A stretch of DNA of 64,000 nucleotides from Budorcas taxicolor (GCF_023091745.1 NC_068913.1:17254001-17318000), one strand, 5' to 3'; counted from the first letter of the stretch, positions 34,960-45,845 are shown. A program made the numbers and translations. Notes: a model not told the origin generated them from the sequence alone.

Positions 34960-35510
34960 AACAGAACAGAAAAGAGAATCCAGAAACATGCCACCCATGT
35001 CTGCTTGCCTAGTTTATGACAAAGATGACTCTGCGGGGCAGTGGGGAAAGGATGGTCACTTCAATACAGGGGACTTAGTTAACTGGATAGAAGTATTGGG
35101 ACAAATTTTTCCCATAAGGTAAGGATAGATATGTACCTTACACCATTATCTACCGTACGGTAGATATCTACCTTACACCATTGACTCAAAGTCAGTTCAA
35201 AATGGATTAGAGTGTTAAGTGTGAAATGTTAAGCAATAACACTTTTAGAACACTTTTAGAATAGAGAATCCAGAAACATGTCACCCATGTCTGCTTGGTC
35301 ATAGAACATCTTCCTATATAGAACATCTTCCATCGTGGTTATAGAACATTATAGAGCATCTTGCTTACCTCAAAATAAGCAAAAATTTCTTAAGCAGAAC
35401 AGGAAGGCTGTTACGAACAAGGGAAAAACAACTCGCTATAGTCCTAATGAGTAGGACTGTCAGATTGAGAGCACAAAAGCCACTATTAAGAGAGTGAACG
35501 GGAAGTCCAC
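34960..35510 (+). mobile_element. L1 ORF2 C-terminal fragment, internally rearranged
   Basis: Forward L1: ctagtttatgacaaagatga, cagtggggaaaggatggtca, gacaaatttttccca, accattgactcaaagtcagt. A 35-bp block (34,973-35,007) is repeated at 35,263-35,297 with one mismatch, and 14-bp repeats flank a palindrome at 35,134-35,182. No open frame survives. Confidence 0.72.
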
Positions 35511-35549
35511 AGAACAGAAGAAATATTTTACAGTATATATGGCTTGAAT

Positions 35550-35853
35550 TGAAAGTCGCTCAGTTGTGTCCTGCTCTTTGCGACCCCATGAAGTAAAAGT
35601 CCATGGAATTCTTCAGGCCAGAATACTGGAGTGGGTAACCTTTACCTTCTTCAGGGGATCTTTCCAACCCAAGGATCAAACCCAGGTCTCTCGCATTGCA
35701 GGAGGATTCTTTACCAGCTGAGCTACAAGAGAAGCCCAAGAATACTAGAGTGGGTAGCCTATCCCTTCTCCAGTGGAGCTTCCCGACCTAGGAATCGAAC
35801 CAGGGTCTCCTGCATTGCAGGCAGATTCTTTACCACCTGAGCTGTGAGGGCTT
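35550..35853 (-). mobile_element. Composite Bov-tA SINE with duplicated half
   Basis: Antisense SINE in which the centre-plus-head block occurs twice: cagaatactggagtgggtaa...ttctttaccagctgagctac, then gaatactagagtgggtagcc...ttctttaccacctgagctgt. Only the first carries the gtcgctcagttgtgtcctgc end. It is either a known dimeric subfamily or a private duplication. Confidence 0.88.
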
Positions 35854-35859
35854 ACTCAA

Positions 35860-36712
35860 ATATAAAATGTAGAGTGTCCAAGAGTAAATTTTAAAAGGCA
35901 GGTGGTTATGAATATTAAATAATACAGTTTTAGAGCAGGATTTGACATATACTATGCATTCCCTTCGTATATGCAATTATTATTATTACTAATCAAAACA
36001 GGTCCAGGATTCTCCCATTTTGAATTTCTGTTCTATAGCCAGCCTGCATGTCAGGTTTTGGTTTGGAAAGCACGCTAACCATAACAATAGGTGCTAGAAA
36101 GGTTAAATCCGTGGAATAAGATTCAAATACATGATGCAACAATGTGGAGAGTAGCATTCATTCTACCAATATTTCAGTATTTATTCGTGTTTTCTGCTGC
36201 TGTGTGCTGATAGGAAAGTCAGGAGTGATGTTACAATCTAAATGCAGCTCAAGGAGCAAAGCATGAGGGCCTCATGCCTACTCCACCGTCCCGTCCAGCC
36301 ATCACAGTGTCTCAGACTCCTCACGCTGGAATACCTCCCCTCCATCCTGGAGTCCTCATACTTGAGCCAGTCGGTCTGAAGTTGCAGAGGGACCAGGGTC
36401 TCCTTGTCCACTCTGTATCTCACCCTCTGGAAGGAGCGCCTCAGTGTCCCTACACCCACCAAAGGGCTCAAGGGCAAATTCTCTCCAGTCTTACGGTCCC
36501 CCTATGTTGTACCCCAGTTACCAGCGCCCTCCACCGCAAGCCCTGCCTCACCCTAACTGACTTCCGTCTCCGTGTGTAAAACCCTCCAGAATCCTGGCCT
36601 CCTGAGTTCATGACCACTCTTTGCTCTTCAGCTACCCACCCTCATGGCCTTGTGTTTAATTGTGTCATAACACGATATCTCTGAAGTAATACAGTCAGGC
36701 AGTCCAACCCTT
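35860..36712. other. Non-coding stretch, nothing recognised
   Basis: C/T-rich part 36,270-36,600 has overlapping frames on both strands (101 and 79 residues) but no domain. Confidence 0.4.
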
Positions 36713-36714
36713 AT

Positions 36715-36975
36715 AAAGATGTTTACTGGAGTATAGTTGCTTTACAGTGTTGCGTTAGTTTCAGGTGTACAGCAGAGTGAATCAATTGCACATGTACGCA
36801 AATCCATTCTTTCTAAAATTCTTTTCCCACGTAGGCCATTACAGAGTATTGAGTAGAGAGTTCCCTGTGCTATACGGCAGGTTCTGAGTAGTTACCTGTT
36901 TTATGTATAGCAGTGTGTACACGTCAATCCCAGTCTCCCAGTTTATCCATCCCCTCCCCCAGGCGTTTCACTCTT
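36715..36975 (-). mobile_element. L1 3' end
   Basis: gatgtttactggagtatagt, tgctttacagtgttgcgtta, gtttcaggtgtacagcagag, then ttccctgtgctatacggcag: antisense artiodactyl L1 3' UTR. Confidence 0.87.
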
Positions 36976-37079
36976 TAATCACAAAATTGTGTTCTTCCAT
37001 TTGTTCTTTGACATCAACAAAGCCACTGGTCACCAAATCCCTTTACTTCCCAATTATCGCCGCTGTTTTCAGCTGTTAT

Positions 37080-37738
37080 GTTCCTCCAAAATTCATATGT
37101 TGAAGTCCTAATCTCCAGTATCTTAGAATGTAACTGTGTTTGGAGACAGGGCCTTTAAACAGATACATTAAGGTAAAGTAAGGTCATCTGGGTGGACTCT
37201 AGCCCCACGTGACTGGTGACCTTATAAGCAGAGGGGCCTGGGATGCAGATTTGTGTGTGCCTAGAGGGAAGACCAGGAGAAGGTGATGGCACCCCACTCC
37301 AGTACTCTTGCCTGGAAAATCCCATGGATGGAGGAGCCTGGTGGGCTGCAGTCCATGGGGTCACTAAGAGTGGACACAACTGAGTGACTTCACTTTTACT
37401 TTTCACTTTCACACATTGAAGAAGGAAATGGCAACCCACTCCAGTGTTCTTGCCTGGAGAATCCCAGGGACTGGGGAGCCTGGCGGGCTGCCATCTATGG
37501 GGTCACACAGAGTTGGACACGACTGAAGCGACTTAGCAGCAGCAGCAGAGGGAAGATCAGATGAGGACGCGGGGAGAAGGCGGCCGGCTGCAAGCCAAAG
37601 AGACAGACCTCAGAAGAAAACAAATCTGCTGATACTTTGATCACGGACTTCTAGCTTTCAGAACTGTGAGAAAATACTCTTTCTGCTGTTTACACCACCC
37701 AGACTGTGGTATTGTTATGGCAGCACTAGCAAACAAAT
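37080..37738 (+). mobile_element. MLT1/MaLR-like LTR split by a SINE
   Basis: 37,080-37,272 (aaaattcatatgttgaagtc; gtgtttggagacagggcctt; gtgaccttataagcagaggg) and 37,547-37,738 (gaggacgcggggagaaggcg; gctttcagaactgtgagaaa; caccacccagactgtggtat) are the two halves of one LTR. The SINE between them is younger. Confidence 0.72.
37273..37546 (+). mobile_element. BovA2-type dimeric SINE with target-site duplication
   Basis: Two related halves (actccagtactcttgcctgg and actccagtgttcttgcctgg) and a (GCA)n end. It is flanked by a perfect 10-bp duplication, agagggaaga, at 37,263-37,272 and 37,547-37,556. Confidence 0.93.
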
Positions 37739-37997
37739 CTGGCTACCTTCCATATCTGCCTCCATCTGACTTGTATTCCCTGAGCCATCCACCACTCTCT
37801 GTCCGTGCTCCCGCTCCACTGTCCTTCCAGTCATTGGTCTAGCCAAGTTGAAACCCTGAATGAGCTTAACAGTCTGTCTCCTCCCTGCCTGCACCTAGCC
37901 ACCTTAATGTGGTTGGAGAAGGAACGCAACACCATGCTAACTGGGTGAAACTTTATAGTCGTGATCTCAAATCTCAACCTGGCCTACTATTAACCCT

Positions 37998-38256
37998 GCT
38001 GCTGCTGCTGCTGCTGCTAAGTCGCTTCAGTCGTGTCCGACTCTGTGCGATGCCATAGACGGCAGCCCACCAGGCTCCCCAGTCCCTGGGATTCTCCAGG
38101 CAAGAACACTGGAGTGGGTTGCCATTTCCTTCTTCAATGCGTGAGAGTGAAAAGTGAAAGTGAAGTCGCTCAGTCGTGTCCGACTCTTAGCATGGACTGC
38201 AGCCTACCAGGCTCCTCTGTCCATGGAATTTTCCAGGCAAGAGTACTGGAGTGGGG
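37998..38256 (-). mobile_element. BovA2-type dimeric SINE with 13-bp target-site duplication
   Basis: Starts with (GCT)n, then taagtcgcttcagtcgtgtc and a second half gaagtcgctcagtcgtgtcc. The perfect direct repeat tactattaaccct lies at 37,985-37,997 and 38,257-38,269. Confidence 0.95.
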
Positions 38257-38269
38257 TACTATTAACCCT

Positions 38270-38620
38270 AGTTGTGCCCTTTTCCATAGACATGCAAGCT
38301 TTCCACCTCTCCTCTCTTGACAAATTATTTTTGCATCCTTTTGCTCAGAGAAAAGGAGCCATCAGACAACCAATTCACTCTGCTTCCTAGCACCAGCTCA
38401 ACGCCATGCTCTGGCTGTGCTTATCTTTTCCTCCCTCCCTCCTGTCATAATGGAACTTTCATCTTGGCTGGTCCTTTCACTTGTGCTAGATCGGATGCTC
38501 TCCCTCAGCCCCAGGAACTTCATTTCTTCAGTGATCTTGTCTCACATTTTAAAACCTCTCCCTCCTTGTAACTCCTTTCCAACATCATTTAAATATAGTT
38601 AAGTCCGTTCCATTAAAAAC
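38270..38620. other. Non-coding stretch, probable old L2-like debris
   Basis: Pyrimidine-rich; overlapping short plus frames carry no domain. No gene. Confidence 0.4.
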
Positions 38621-38623
38621 AAA

Positions 38624-38808
38624 GTGTTAGTCGCTCAATCATCTGGACCCCATGGACTGGAGCCCCACTAGGCTCCTCTATCCATGGATTTCCCAGACAA
38701 GAATACTAGAGTAGGTTACCATGTGCTTCTCCAGGGGATCTTCCTGACCCAGGGATCAAACTGAGGTCTTCTGCATTGCAGGCAGGTTCTTTACCATCTG
38801 AGTAAATG
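38624..38808 (-). mobile_element. Bov-tA SINE
   Basis: Antisense SINE: gtgttagtcgctcaatcatc, gatcttcctgacccagggat, gcattgcaggcaggttcttt, accatctgag end, with an internal loss after caatcat. Confidence 0.92.
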
Positions 38809-38939
38809 TTAATAACAAAGTAAATATAAAAACCAGCCTTCATCTCATGAAGGGGGATTCGTTGCAAAAGTTCTTCATCCTTATCAGCCTGCTTTACAGC
38901 AAGACTTGGTCCCTCCTCCCACTGAGTGGTACCTGTCTC

Positions 38940-39238
38940 TCCCTATACCTTGAATCTTTTCTGACTTTGTCACTCACTTTGGGCAGTAGGATGTGGCAGA
39001 ATGGTGTGCCAACTCATAACTCGACCTCAAGAAATCTCGCACACTTTTGCTGTCTCTTAGAACCCTGCTACACTAAGTGAGCTAGCATGCTGGATGATGA
39101 GAGAACCATGGCCCAGTCACCTCCATCACCCCGGTCTAGAAAAAAACAAATTTTAAAACCGTAAGCCCATCCTAGATAAGCCAGCTCCCAGATCAGCAGA
39201 AGCATGCAACTCACCCTTAGACACAGGAGTGATAAATA
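38940..39238. repeat. Ancient repeat, family unassigned
   Basis: ctttgggcagtaggatgtgg, ctcttagaaccctgctacac, ctagcatgctggatgatgag, agataagccagctcccagat is a pattern I know from old mammalian repeats. I cannot name it safely. Confidence 0.45.
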
Positions 39239-39329
39239 AGTGAATCTTTTTATTATTGGAGTATAGTGGATTTACAGTGTTATGTTAGTTTCTGGTGTAC
39301 AGCAAAGTGATTCAGTTTATATATATATG

Positions 39330-39945
39330 TTGTTGTTCAGTTGCTAAGTCATGTCCCATTCTTTGTGACCCCATGAACTGCAGCACGGCAGGCTGCAGGC
39401 TGCCCAGCTTCCCTGTCCATCACTATCTCCCTGAATTTCCTCAAACTCATATCCACTGAGTCTTGGGTCAGTGATGCCGTCCAACCATTTCATCCTCTGT
39501 TGCCCCCTTCTCCTCCTGCCCTCAATTTTTCCCAGCATCAGGGTCTTTTCCAAGGAGTCAGCTCTTCATATCTGGTGGCCAAAGTATTGGAGCTTCAGCT
39601 CCAGCATCAGTGCTTCCAATGAATATTCAGGTTGATTTCCTTTAGGATTGACTGGTTTGATCTTCCTGCTGTCCAGGGGACTTGCAAGAGTCTTCTCCAG
39701 CACCACAGTTCGAAAGTGTCACTTCTTTGGCACTCAGCCTTCTTTATGGTACATCTTTCACATCCATACATGACTACTGGAAAAACCATAGCTTTGACCA
39801 GATGGACTTTTGTTGGCAAAGTGATGTCTCTGCTCTTTAAAACACTGTCTAGGTTTGACATAGCTATTCTTCCAAGGAGCAAGTGTCTTTTCATTTCGTG
39901 GCTGCAGTCACTGTCCACGTTGATTTTGGAGCCCAAAATATTATA
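39330..39945 (-). mobile_element. 5'-truncated BovB inside L1
   Basis: Antisense BovB 3' end, gttgttcagttgctaagtca to gattttggagcccaaaata, with a small internal duplication (ggcaggctgcaggctgccca) near 39,387-39,406. Contains only C-terminal RT sequence. Confidence 0.92.
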
Positions 39946-39992
39946 TGTGTGTGTGTGTATACATATATATATATATACACACACACATATTA
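39946..39992. repeat. GT/TA/CA compound microsatellite
   Basis: tgtgtgtgtgtatacatata, tatatatatacacacacaca: a compound, nearly palindromic repeat at the BovB/L1 junction. Confidence 0.9.
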
Positions 39993-40559
39993 TTTTTTAT
40001 AGTCTCTCCCATTATGGTTTATTACAGAATATTGAATATAATTCCCTGTGCTATATAGTAGGATTTTGTTGTTTATTGATCTTATATATAGTACTTAGTA
40101 TCTGCTAATCCCAAACTCCTAATTTGTCATCCCCCACCGTTTCCCCTTTGGTAACCGTAAGTTTTGTTTTCTATGCCTGTGAGTCTGGTTCTGTTTTGAA
40201 AATAAGTTTGTGTCATATTTTAGATTCCACATATGAGTGATATTGTGTGGTATTTGTCTTTCTCTTTTTGACTTACTTTACTTCGTATGGTAATTTCTAG
40301 GACCATCGCTTCTGCTGCAGATGTCATTATTTCATTTTTTTTTAATGACTGAGTAATATTTCGTTGCATATGTATACCACATATTCTTTATTCTTCTGTC
40401 GATGGACATTTAGGTTGCTTCCATGTCTTGGCTATTTTAAATAGTGCAGCTGTGAGTGTTGGGGTGCATGCACTTTTCAAATTAGATTTTTTGTCTTTTG
40501 GATATATGCCCAGGAATGGGATTGTTAGATCATCTGGCAACTCTATTTTTAGCTTTTTA

Positions 40560-40835
40560 CTGCTGCTGCTGCTAAGTCGCTTCAGTCATGTCAGACTCTG
40601 TGCGACCCCATAGACGGCTGCCCACCAGGCTCCCCTGTCCCTGGGATTCTCCAGGCAAGAACACTGGAGTGGGTTGCTGTGTCCTTCTCCAGTACATGAA
40701 AGTGAAAAGTGAAAGTGAAGTCGCTTAGTCGTGTCTGACTCCTCGTGACCCCATGGACTGCAGCCCACCAGGCTCCTCTCTCCATGGGATTCTCCAGATA
40801 AGAGTATTGGAGCGGGGTGCCATCGCCTTCTCCGT
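40560..40835 (-). mobile_element. BovA2-type dimeric SINE inside L1, with target-site duplication
   Basis: (CTG)n start, taagtcgcttcagtcatgtc, second half gaagtcgcttagtcgtgtct. Flanked by tagcttttta at 40,550-40,559 and 40,836-40,845; joining the flanks restores L1. Confidence 0.95.
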
Positions 40836-41012
40836 TAGCTTTTTAAGGACACTCCAAACTGTTTTCCATAATGGCTGCACTAATTTACTTTCCTATTAAT
40901 GGTGTAGGAGAGTTCCCTTTTCTCCACACCCTCTCAGCATTTGTTATTTATAGACTTTTTAATGATGGCCATTGTGACTGGTATGAGGTGATACCTCATT
41001 GATTTTCTTTAA

Positions 41013-41941
41013 CAGATTGGTTCCAAATAGGAAAAGGAGTGCGTCAAGGCTGTATATTGTCACCCTGCTTATTTAACTTATACGCAGAGTACATCATGAG
41101 AAACGCTGGACTGGAAGAAACACAAGCTGGAATCAAGATTGCCAGGAGAAAGATCAATAACCTCAGATATGCAGATGACACCACCCTTATGGCAGAAAGT
41201 AAAGAGGAACTAAAAAGCCTCTTGATGAAAGTGAAAGAGGAGAGTGAAACAATTGGCTTAAAGCTCAACATTCAGAAAACGAAGATCATGGCATCCGGTC
41301 CCATCACTTCATGGGAAATAGATGGGGAAACAGTGTCAGACTTTATTTTTGGGGGCTCCAAAATCACTGCAGATGGTGACTGCAGCCATGAAATTAAAAG
41401 ACGCTTACTCCTAGGAAGAAAAGTTACGACCAACCTAGATAGCATATTCAAAAGCAGAGACATTACTTTGCTGACTAAGGTCCGTCTAGTCAAGGCTATG
41501 GTTTTTCCAGTGGTCATGTATGGATGGGAGAGTTGGACTGTAAAGAAAGCTGAATGCCAAAGAATTGATGCTTTGAACTGTGGTGTTGGAGAAGACTCTT
41601 GAGAGTCCCTTGGACTGCAAGGAGATCCAACCAGTCCATTCTGAAGGAGATCAGCCCTGGGATTTCTTTGGAAAGAATGATGCTAAAGCTGAAACTCCAG
41701 TACTTTGGCCACCTCATGGGAAGAGTCGACTCATTGGAAAAGACTCTGATGCTGGGAGGGATTGGGGGCAGGAGGAGAAGGGGACGACAGAGGATGAGAT
41801 AGCTGGATGGCATCACGTACTTGATGGACGTGAGTCTGTGTGAACTCCGGGAGATGATAGACAGGGAGGCCTGGAGTGCTGCAATTCATGGGGTCGCAAA
41901 GAGTCAGACACGACTGAGCGACTGAACTGAACTGAACTGAA
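41013..41941 (+). mobile_element. 5'-truncated BovB inside L1, open RT fragment
   Basis: Forward BovB from the middle of RT to the (ACTGA)n tail. The frame 41,039-41,602 stays open for 187 residues and includes YADD (41,168-41,179) and the downstream KLNIQKTKIM block. It is then shifted at ALNCGVGEDS by a missing base; the remaining C-terminus continues in another frame (41,599-41,802). It lacks endonuclease and N-terminal RT, so it is not autonomous. Confidence 0.93.
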
Positions 41942-42540
41942 TAATTAATGTTGAGCACCTTTTCATGTACCTATTGGCCATCTGTATGTCGTCTTTGAAG
42001 AAATGTCTGTTTAGGTTTCTGCTCATTTTTTGATTGCGTTGTTTCTTTTTGTTGTTAAGTTGTATGAGCTGTTTGTATCAATATATTTTGAAAATTAAAC
42101 CCTCGTTGGTCACATCATTTGGAAATATTTTATCCCAGTCGGTTGTCTTTTCATTTTATTTATGGTTTCTTATGCTGTGCCAAAGCTTGTAAGTTTGCCT
42201 AAGTTCCATTTGTTTATTTTTGTTTTTATTTGTATTAACTTGGGAGACTGACCTAAGAAAACATTGGTACAGTTTGTGTCAGAGAATACTTTGCTTAAGC
42301 TCTCTTCTAAGAGTTTTATGGTGTCATGTCTTCCATTTAAGTCTTTAAGCCATTTTGAGTGTACTTTTGTATGTGGTGTGAGAGTGTGTTCTAATTTTGT
42401 TGATTTACACGCAGATATCCAGCTTTCCCAACACCACTTGCTAAAAGAGACTTTTTCTCCATTGCATGTTCTTACCTCCTTTGTCAAAAACTAATTGACC
42501 GTAGGTGTGTGGGTTTATTTCTGGGATGTTTCTTATTTTA

Positions 42541-42880
42541 AGACACTGAGTTTTAGGGTTGTTTGTTAAACAGCAATGACCAACTGATACACCCCATATT
42601 CCTTTCAGCTATCGTCTAGCTTTTTCTTCTCAATTCCCACTGTATTGCTTGAAAGACCACACTACATTTCTTGTCTTCACATCCTTACTTCCCATTCTCT
42701 CCTTCAGGCATCTCAGTCTTGCTCCATTGCTAATGTTCACTCTTCTAGGAGTGTTTTGCCAAGATCTCCAAAACTATCCTGTTAAATTCATTGGATTTAC
42801 TTTGGTGTAAATCTTGCCAAACTTCTCAGTGGCGTTTATCACCATTGACTCTCCTGCTTTGGCTTTTAAAAAATATTACT
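42541..42880. other. Non-coding stretch, probable L2-like debris
   Basis: Pyrimidine-rich phrases (cttcaggcatctcagtcttg; cattgactctcctgctttgg) resemble an antisense L2. No gene. Confidence 0.4.
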
Positions 42881-42882
42881 TA

Positions 42883-43094
42883 TTCCCTGATGGCTCAGAT
42901 GGTAAAGCATCTGCCTACAACGTGGGAGACCCGGGTTCAATCCCTGGGTTGGGAAGATCTCCTGGAGAAGGAAATGGCAACCCACTCGAGTATTCTTGCC
43001 TGGAAAATCCCGTGAATGGAGGAGCCTGTTAGGCTACAGTCCACAGGGTCGCAAAGAATCGGACACGACTGAGCGACTTCACTTCACTTCAGTT
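42883..43094 (+). mobile_element. Bov-tA SINE
   Basis: Forward SINE: tgatggctcagatggtaaag, ggttcaatccctgggttggg, ctcgagtattcttgcctgga, cggacacgactgagcgactt end followed by (CACTT)n. Confidence 0.93.
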
Positions 43095-43097
43095 AGT

Positions 43098-43422
43098 TTT
43101 TTGGCTGTGGTGGCTACTGCACATGGGCTTTCTCTCGCTGCAGCGAGCGGGGACTCCTCTCTAGTTGGGGTGTCTGGGCTTCTCATTGCAGTGGCTTCTC
43201 TTGTTGCTAAGCACAGGCTCGAGGCACGCAAGCTTTAACAGTTGCAGTGTGTGGACTGATTCAGCAGATGCGGCTGTCAGGCTCTGGAGCACAGGCTCAG
43301 TGGTTGGGGCCCACAGGCTTAGTCGCCTTGGAGCATGTGGGATCCTTCAAGACCAGGGATCAAGCTGGCAGCCCTTGTATGGCAAGGCAGCTTCCTCATC
43401 ATTGGGCACCTAGGGAATCCCC
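43098..43422 (-). mobile_element. CHR-type SINE, long form
   Basis: Antisense: ttttggctgtggtggctact, tctagttggggtgtctgggc, cttctcattgcagtggcttc, gaccagggatcaagctggca, cacctagggaatcccc end. It directly follows the Bov-tA SINE. Confidence 0.78.
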
Positions 43423-43820
43423 CTCCTTTGGGGTTTTTGGGCTTAGATGCCAGAGTTCTCTCCCTGTGGAGATCCTGGGCAGCCTTCTTTTAATTTCCAA
43501 CCCTCTTACGTTGCTATTACTTGGGAAACACGTCCTAGAGCTCTACTCTTCCCAGCTGAAAATCCTTCCTGGGGAATTTCACGCACTTGTTTTCTTTCAG
43601 AAAACTACTATTTCTCTTATCATTTGATTTCTGTTAAAAAAGGAAAAAGGTACATTATTTAATTACCACATGAGAATTACTGTGCTATTTTGTTGACCAA
43701 ATTTAGCCATTCTATAGGTGGTTAAGAAGCAGCACATATTATATAAGAAAACATTAGAAAAATAAAATTTTCTTGGTTTGTTGAAATTAGGTACATTTTT
43801 AACCTTGTAGATTGTTTCTA
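43423..43820. other. Non-coding stretch, nothing recognised
   Basis: AT-rich toward its end; no gene. Confidence 0.4.
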
Positions 43821-43824
43821 TTAT

Positions 43825-44600
43825 ATGTATATTCACAGATGTTTTCTTTTAGCACATTGAAAGTGTGACAAAGTCTCCTGATCTACACTGTTTTTATTGA
43901 GAAGTTGGTCGTTAATCATATTGTTGTTCCCTTGTGGGTAATGTCACATTTTTCTTGGTTGCTTTCAAGATTTTCCTTTCATTTTTGGCTTTTAGTTATT
44001 TGACTGTATTGTGGCTGGGTGGGTTTTTTTTTTTTTTTTCCCGGTATTCATCCTGCTTGGAATTCATTAGCTTCTTGCATCTGTGAGTTAATTTTTTTCA
44101 CTTGAGATTACCGCTACATCTTCAAATATAGAATATTTTCATCACCCTTAAAACTATTTCATTCCTTTTGCAGTCATTATCCCCTTCCCATTAAACACCC
44201 CATAGCATGTAGTTCAGAGCTTTAAATTTTGTCCCTTTCATCCTCAGAAGCTACCAAAGCTAAAGACACTCTGAAATCCTAAGTGTTGCATGACAAAACC
44301 AGCTCCAGTATTGCACTAACATCTCTAATTTCCCATTTCCCCTTTGATTTTAGCTCTGCGATCCCGTGAACTATAGTCCTCCGGGTTTCTCCGTCCATGA
44401 AATTCTCCAGGCAAGAATTCTGGAGTGGGTTGCCATTTCCTTCTCCAGATTTTAGCTTTGTTATTCCTCAATATCTCATTGGCAGTTTGGTGCTTTTAAG
44501 AAATTTATTCTACTTTTTTCAACAAGTTCATTGTTTCCAGCAGGGAGGTTTGTCCAGCTAATGTAGTCTTGCCTGTTAGTAGGAAAAGAAGTCTCTAATT
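43825..44600 (-). mobile_element. L1 5'-region fragment with nested SINE piece
   Basis: Antisense L1 character: ctttcaagattttcctttca, cctgcttggaattcattagc, ttcttgcatctgtgagttaa, catcttcaaatatagaatat. A 92-bp SINE fragment is inserted at 44,356-44,447. Confidence 0.6.
44356..44447 (-). mobile_element. 92-bp Bov-tA fragment with target-site duplication
   Basis: cgatcccgtgaactatagtc, gaaattctccaggcaagaat, gccatttccttctcca. Flanked by gattttagct at 44,346-44,355 and 44,448-44,457, so it inserted already truncated. Confidence 0.9.
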
Positions 44601-45840
44601 TTAAATAGTTTTAATTTTTTTAAATAAGAGTATATATTTACTAAAGAACTCTTCCAAAAAGGTATACGTTCTTTCTAAAATGATGAGAATCAAAAAATCC
44701 TCCCTCTTAAAAGCTGTACAATGTTTTAATTAGAAAAAAAGCAAGATTTTCTATTGTGGAAGAGGAAACTAATGAAAGCTTACAGAAAGTAACCAGAAAC
44801 CTACTCAAGGCTTTTAACATGTTCGTAACTATTTTATATTTGATGTTTCAGGAAATCAAATGACACTATCCAATATGCTATACTAAGGCTTTTCTCAAAA
44901 CAAAATAATAGAAAGTTAATTCCTTTCAGAAGCTCATTTAAGCTTTATATAAAGCAAATGACTTGAGAAAGGACAGGATTTGTACTGGGAAAAGAGGTTT
45001 AAGAGAGATACTCATTAATTTGAAACTAACAGTTCTAGGAAAGTATAGATGGCAAATATATCATGGGAAAGCTTTCCACCTCTTTGTGCCAAAATTCCAC
45101 TAAAAATTACTTGCCAGAGCCTTTTGATAATGGAAACATAAATATTATCTATAGTGTTAAGTTTAAAAGCATCATTATTTTAAGATATTTTAAACTGTTT
45201 GTCTTTATCAAACAAACCAGATAAATCAGTTGCAAATATTTTTAGCAGAGCTGAATTAGGAAACTTGTTTCCTGGTTTTGGCTTCTATTCCAGGTTGCTT
45301 CTGCCACAGTGATGGATGTTTATTTCAGTGAATTGTAATGTCTACACTAACAAAAAAGAATGTACGTGGGCTTTTGATTAGCTTTTGGCCACGCTGGCCT
45401 GTGAAAGGAAGTGACCAGTTTCGTTCTTATCCCTGGGACATGAGCCTTGGCTCTCGTCTCCATTGCAGCGACACAAGTCCCGCTATCAGTAAGCTAATTA
45501 TTTCTTTCCTAGGTGGGTAGAGCTGAAAATGGCAGACGTCTAAATTCCCAAAACACAGCTCTTTTTTCTACTAATGTCTGCTCTATGAGAAAGAGTTGTT
45601 TTTCTGTGGTTTCGGGGAGGCTATATTTCTGAAAATATTCTAATTTAATGTTCTTATGTTTTTAGTCTTTAAATGGCTCCAAGAAAGGTGGTACTGTAAC
45701 CTCCGATGTAAGCAGTCCCTCTCTCTTCCTGCCACTTCCTCTTTACACTGGCATTTCTGTGACTTCTCCAGCCCACACTAACGTAGGAGACAAGTCCATG
45801 AACCAGGTTACAGTTAGTTGTCATGTTTCTTGAACTGTAG
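44601..45840. other. Unique-looking AT-rich stretch
   Basis: No named repeat over about 1.2 kb and no supported gene. The part around 45,280-45,560 is less AT-rich and could be conserved non-coding DNA; that cannot be judged without alignment. Confidence 0.35.
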
Positions 45841-45845
45841 TTTCT

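Larger units (their letters stand above)
39240..42540 (-). mobile_element. L1 3' region with three nested retroelements
   Basis: L1 pieces, all antisense: 39,240-39,328, 39,947-40,559, 40,836-41,012 and 41,942-about 42,540. They read in order from the 3' UTR (ggagtatagtggatttacag) into ORF2 (tatatgcccaggaatgggat; ttgagcaccttttcatgtac; atatccagctttcccaacac). Between them lie BovB(-), a SINE(-) and BovB(+). L1 is the oldest of the four. No open ORF2 survives. Confidence 0.9.

Noticed and set aside
36274..36579. 101-residue plus frame in C-rich sequence
   Set aside because: The opposite strand is equally open, and no domain, promoter or splice signal supports it.
37998..38020. CTG/GCA trinucleotide runs as coding repeats
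   Set aside because: Each run is the terminus of a BovA2-type SINE (also at 37,530, 40,560 and 55,630), not part of an exon.
41039..41602. 187-residue frame as a functional reverse transcriptase gene
   Set aside because: It is a BovB fragment without endonuclease or N-terminal RT, and is frameshifted before its own C-terminus.
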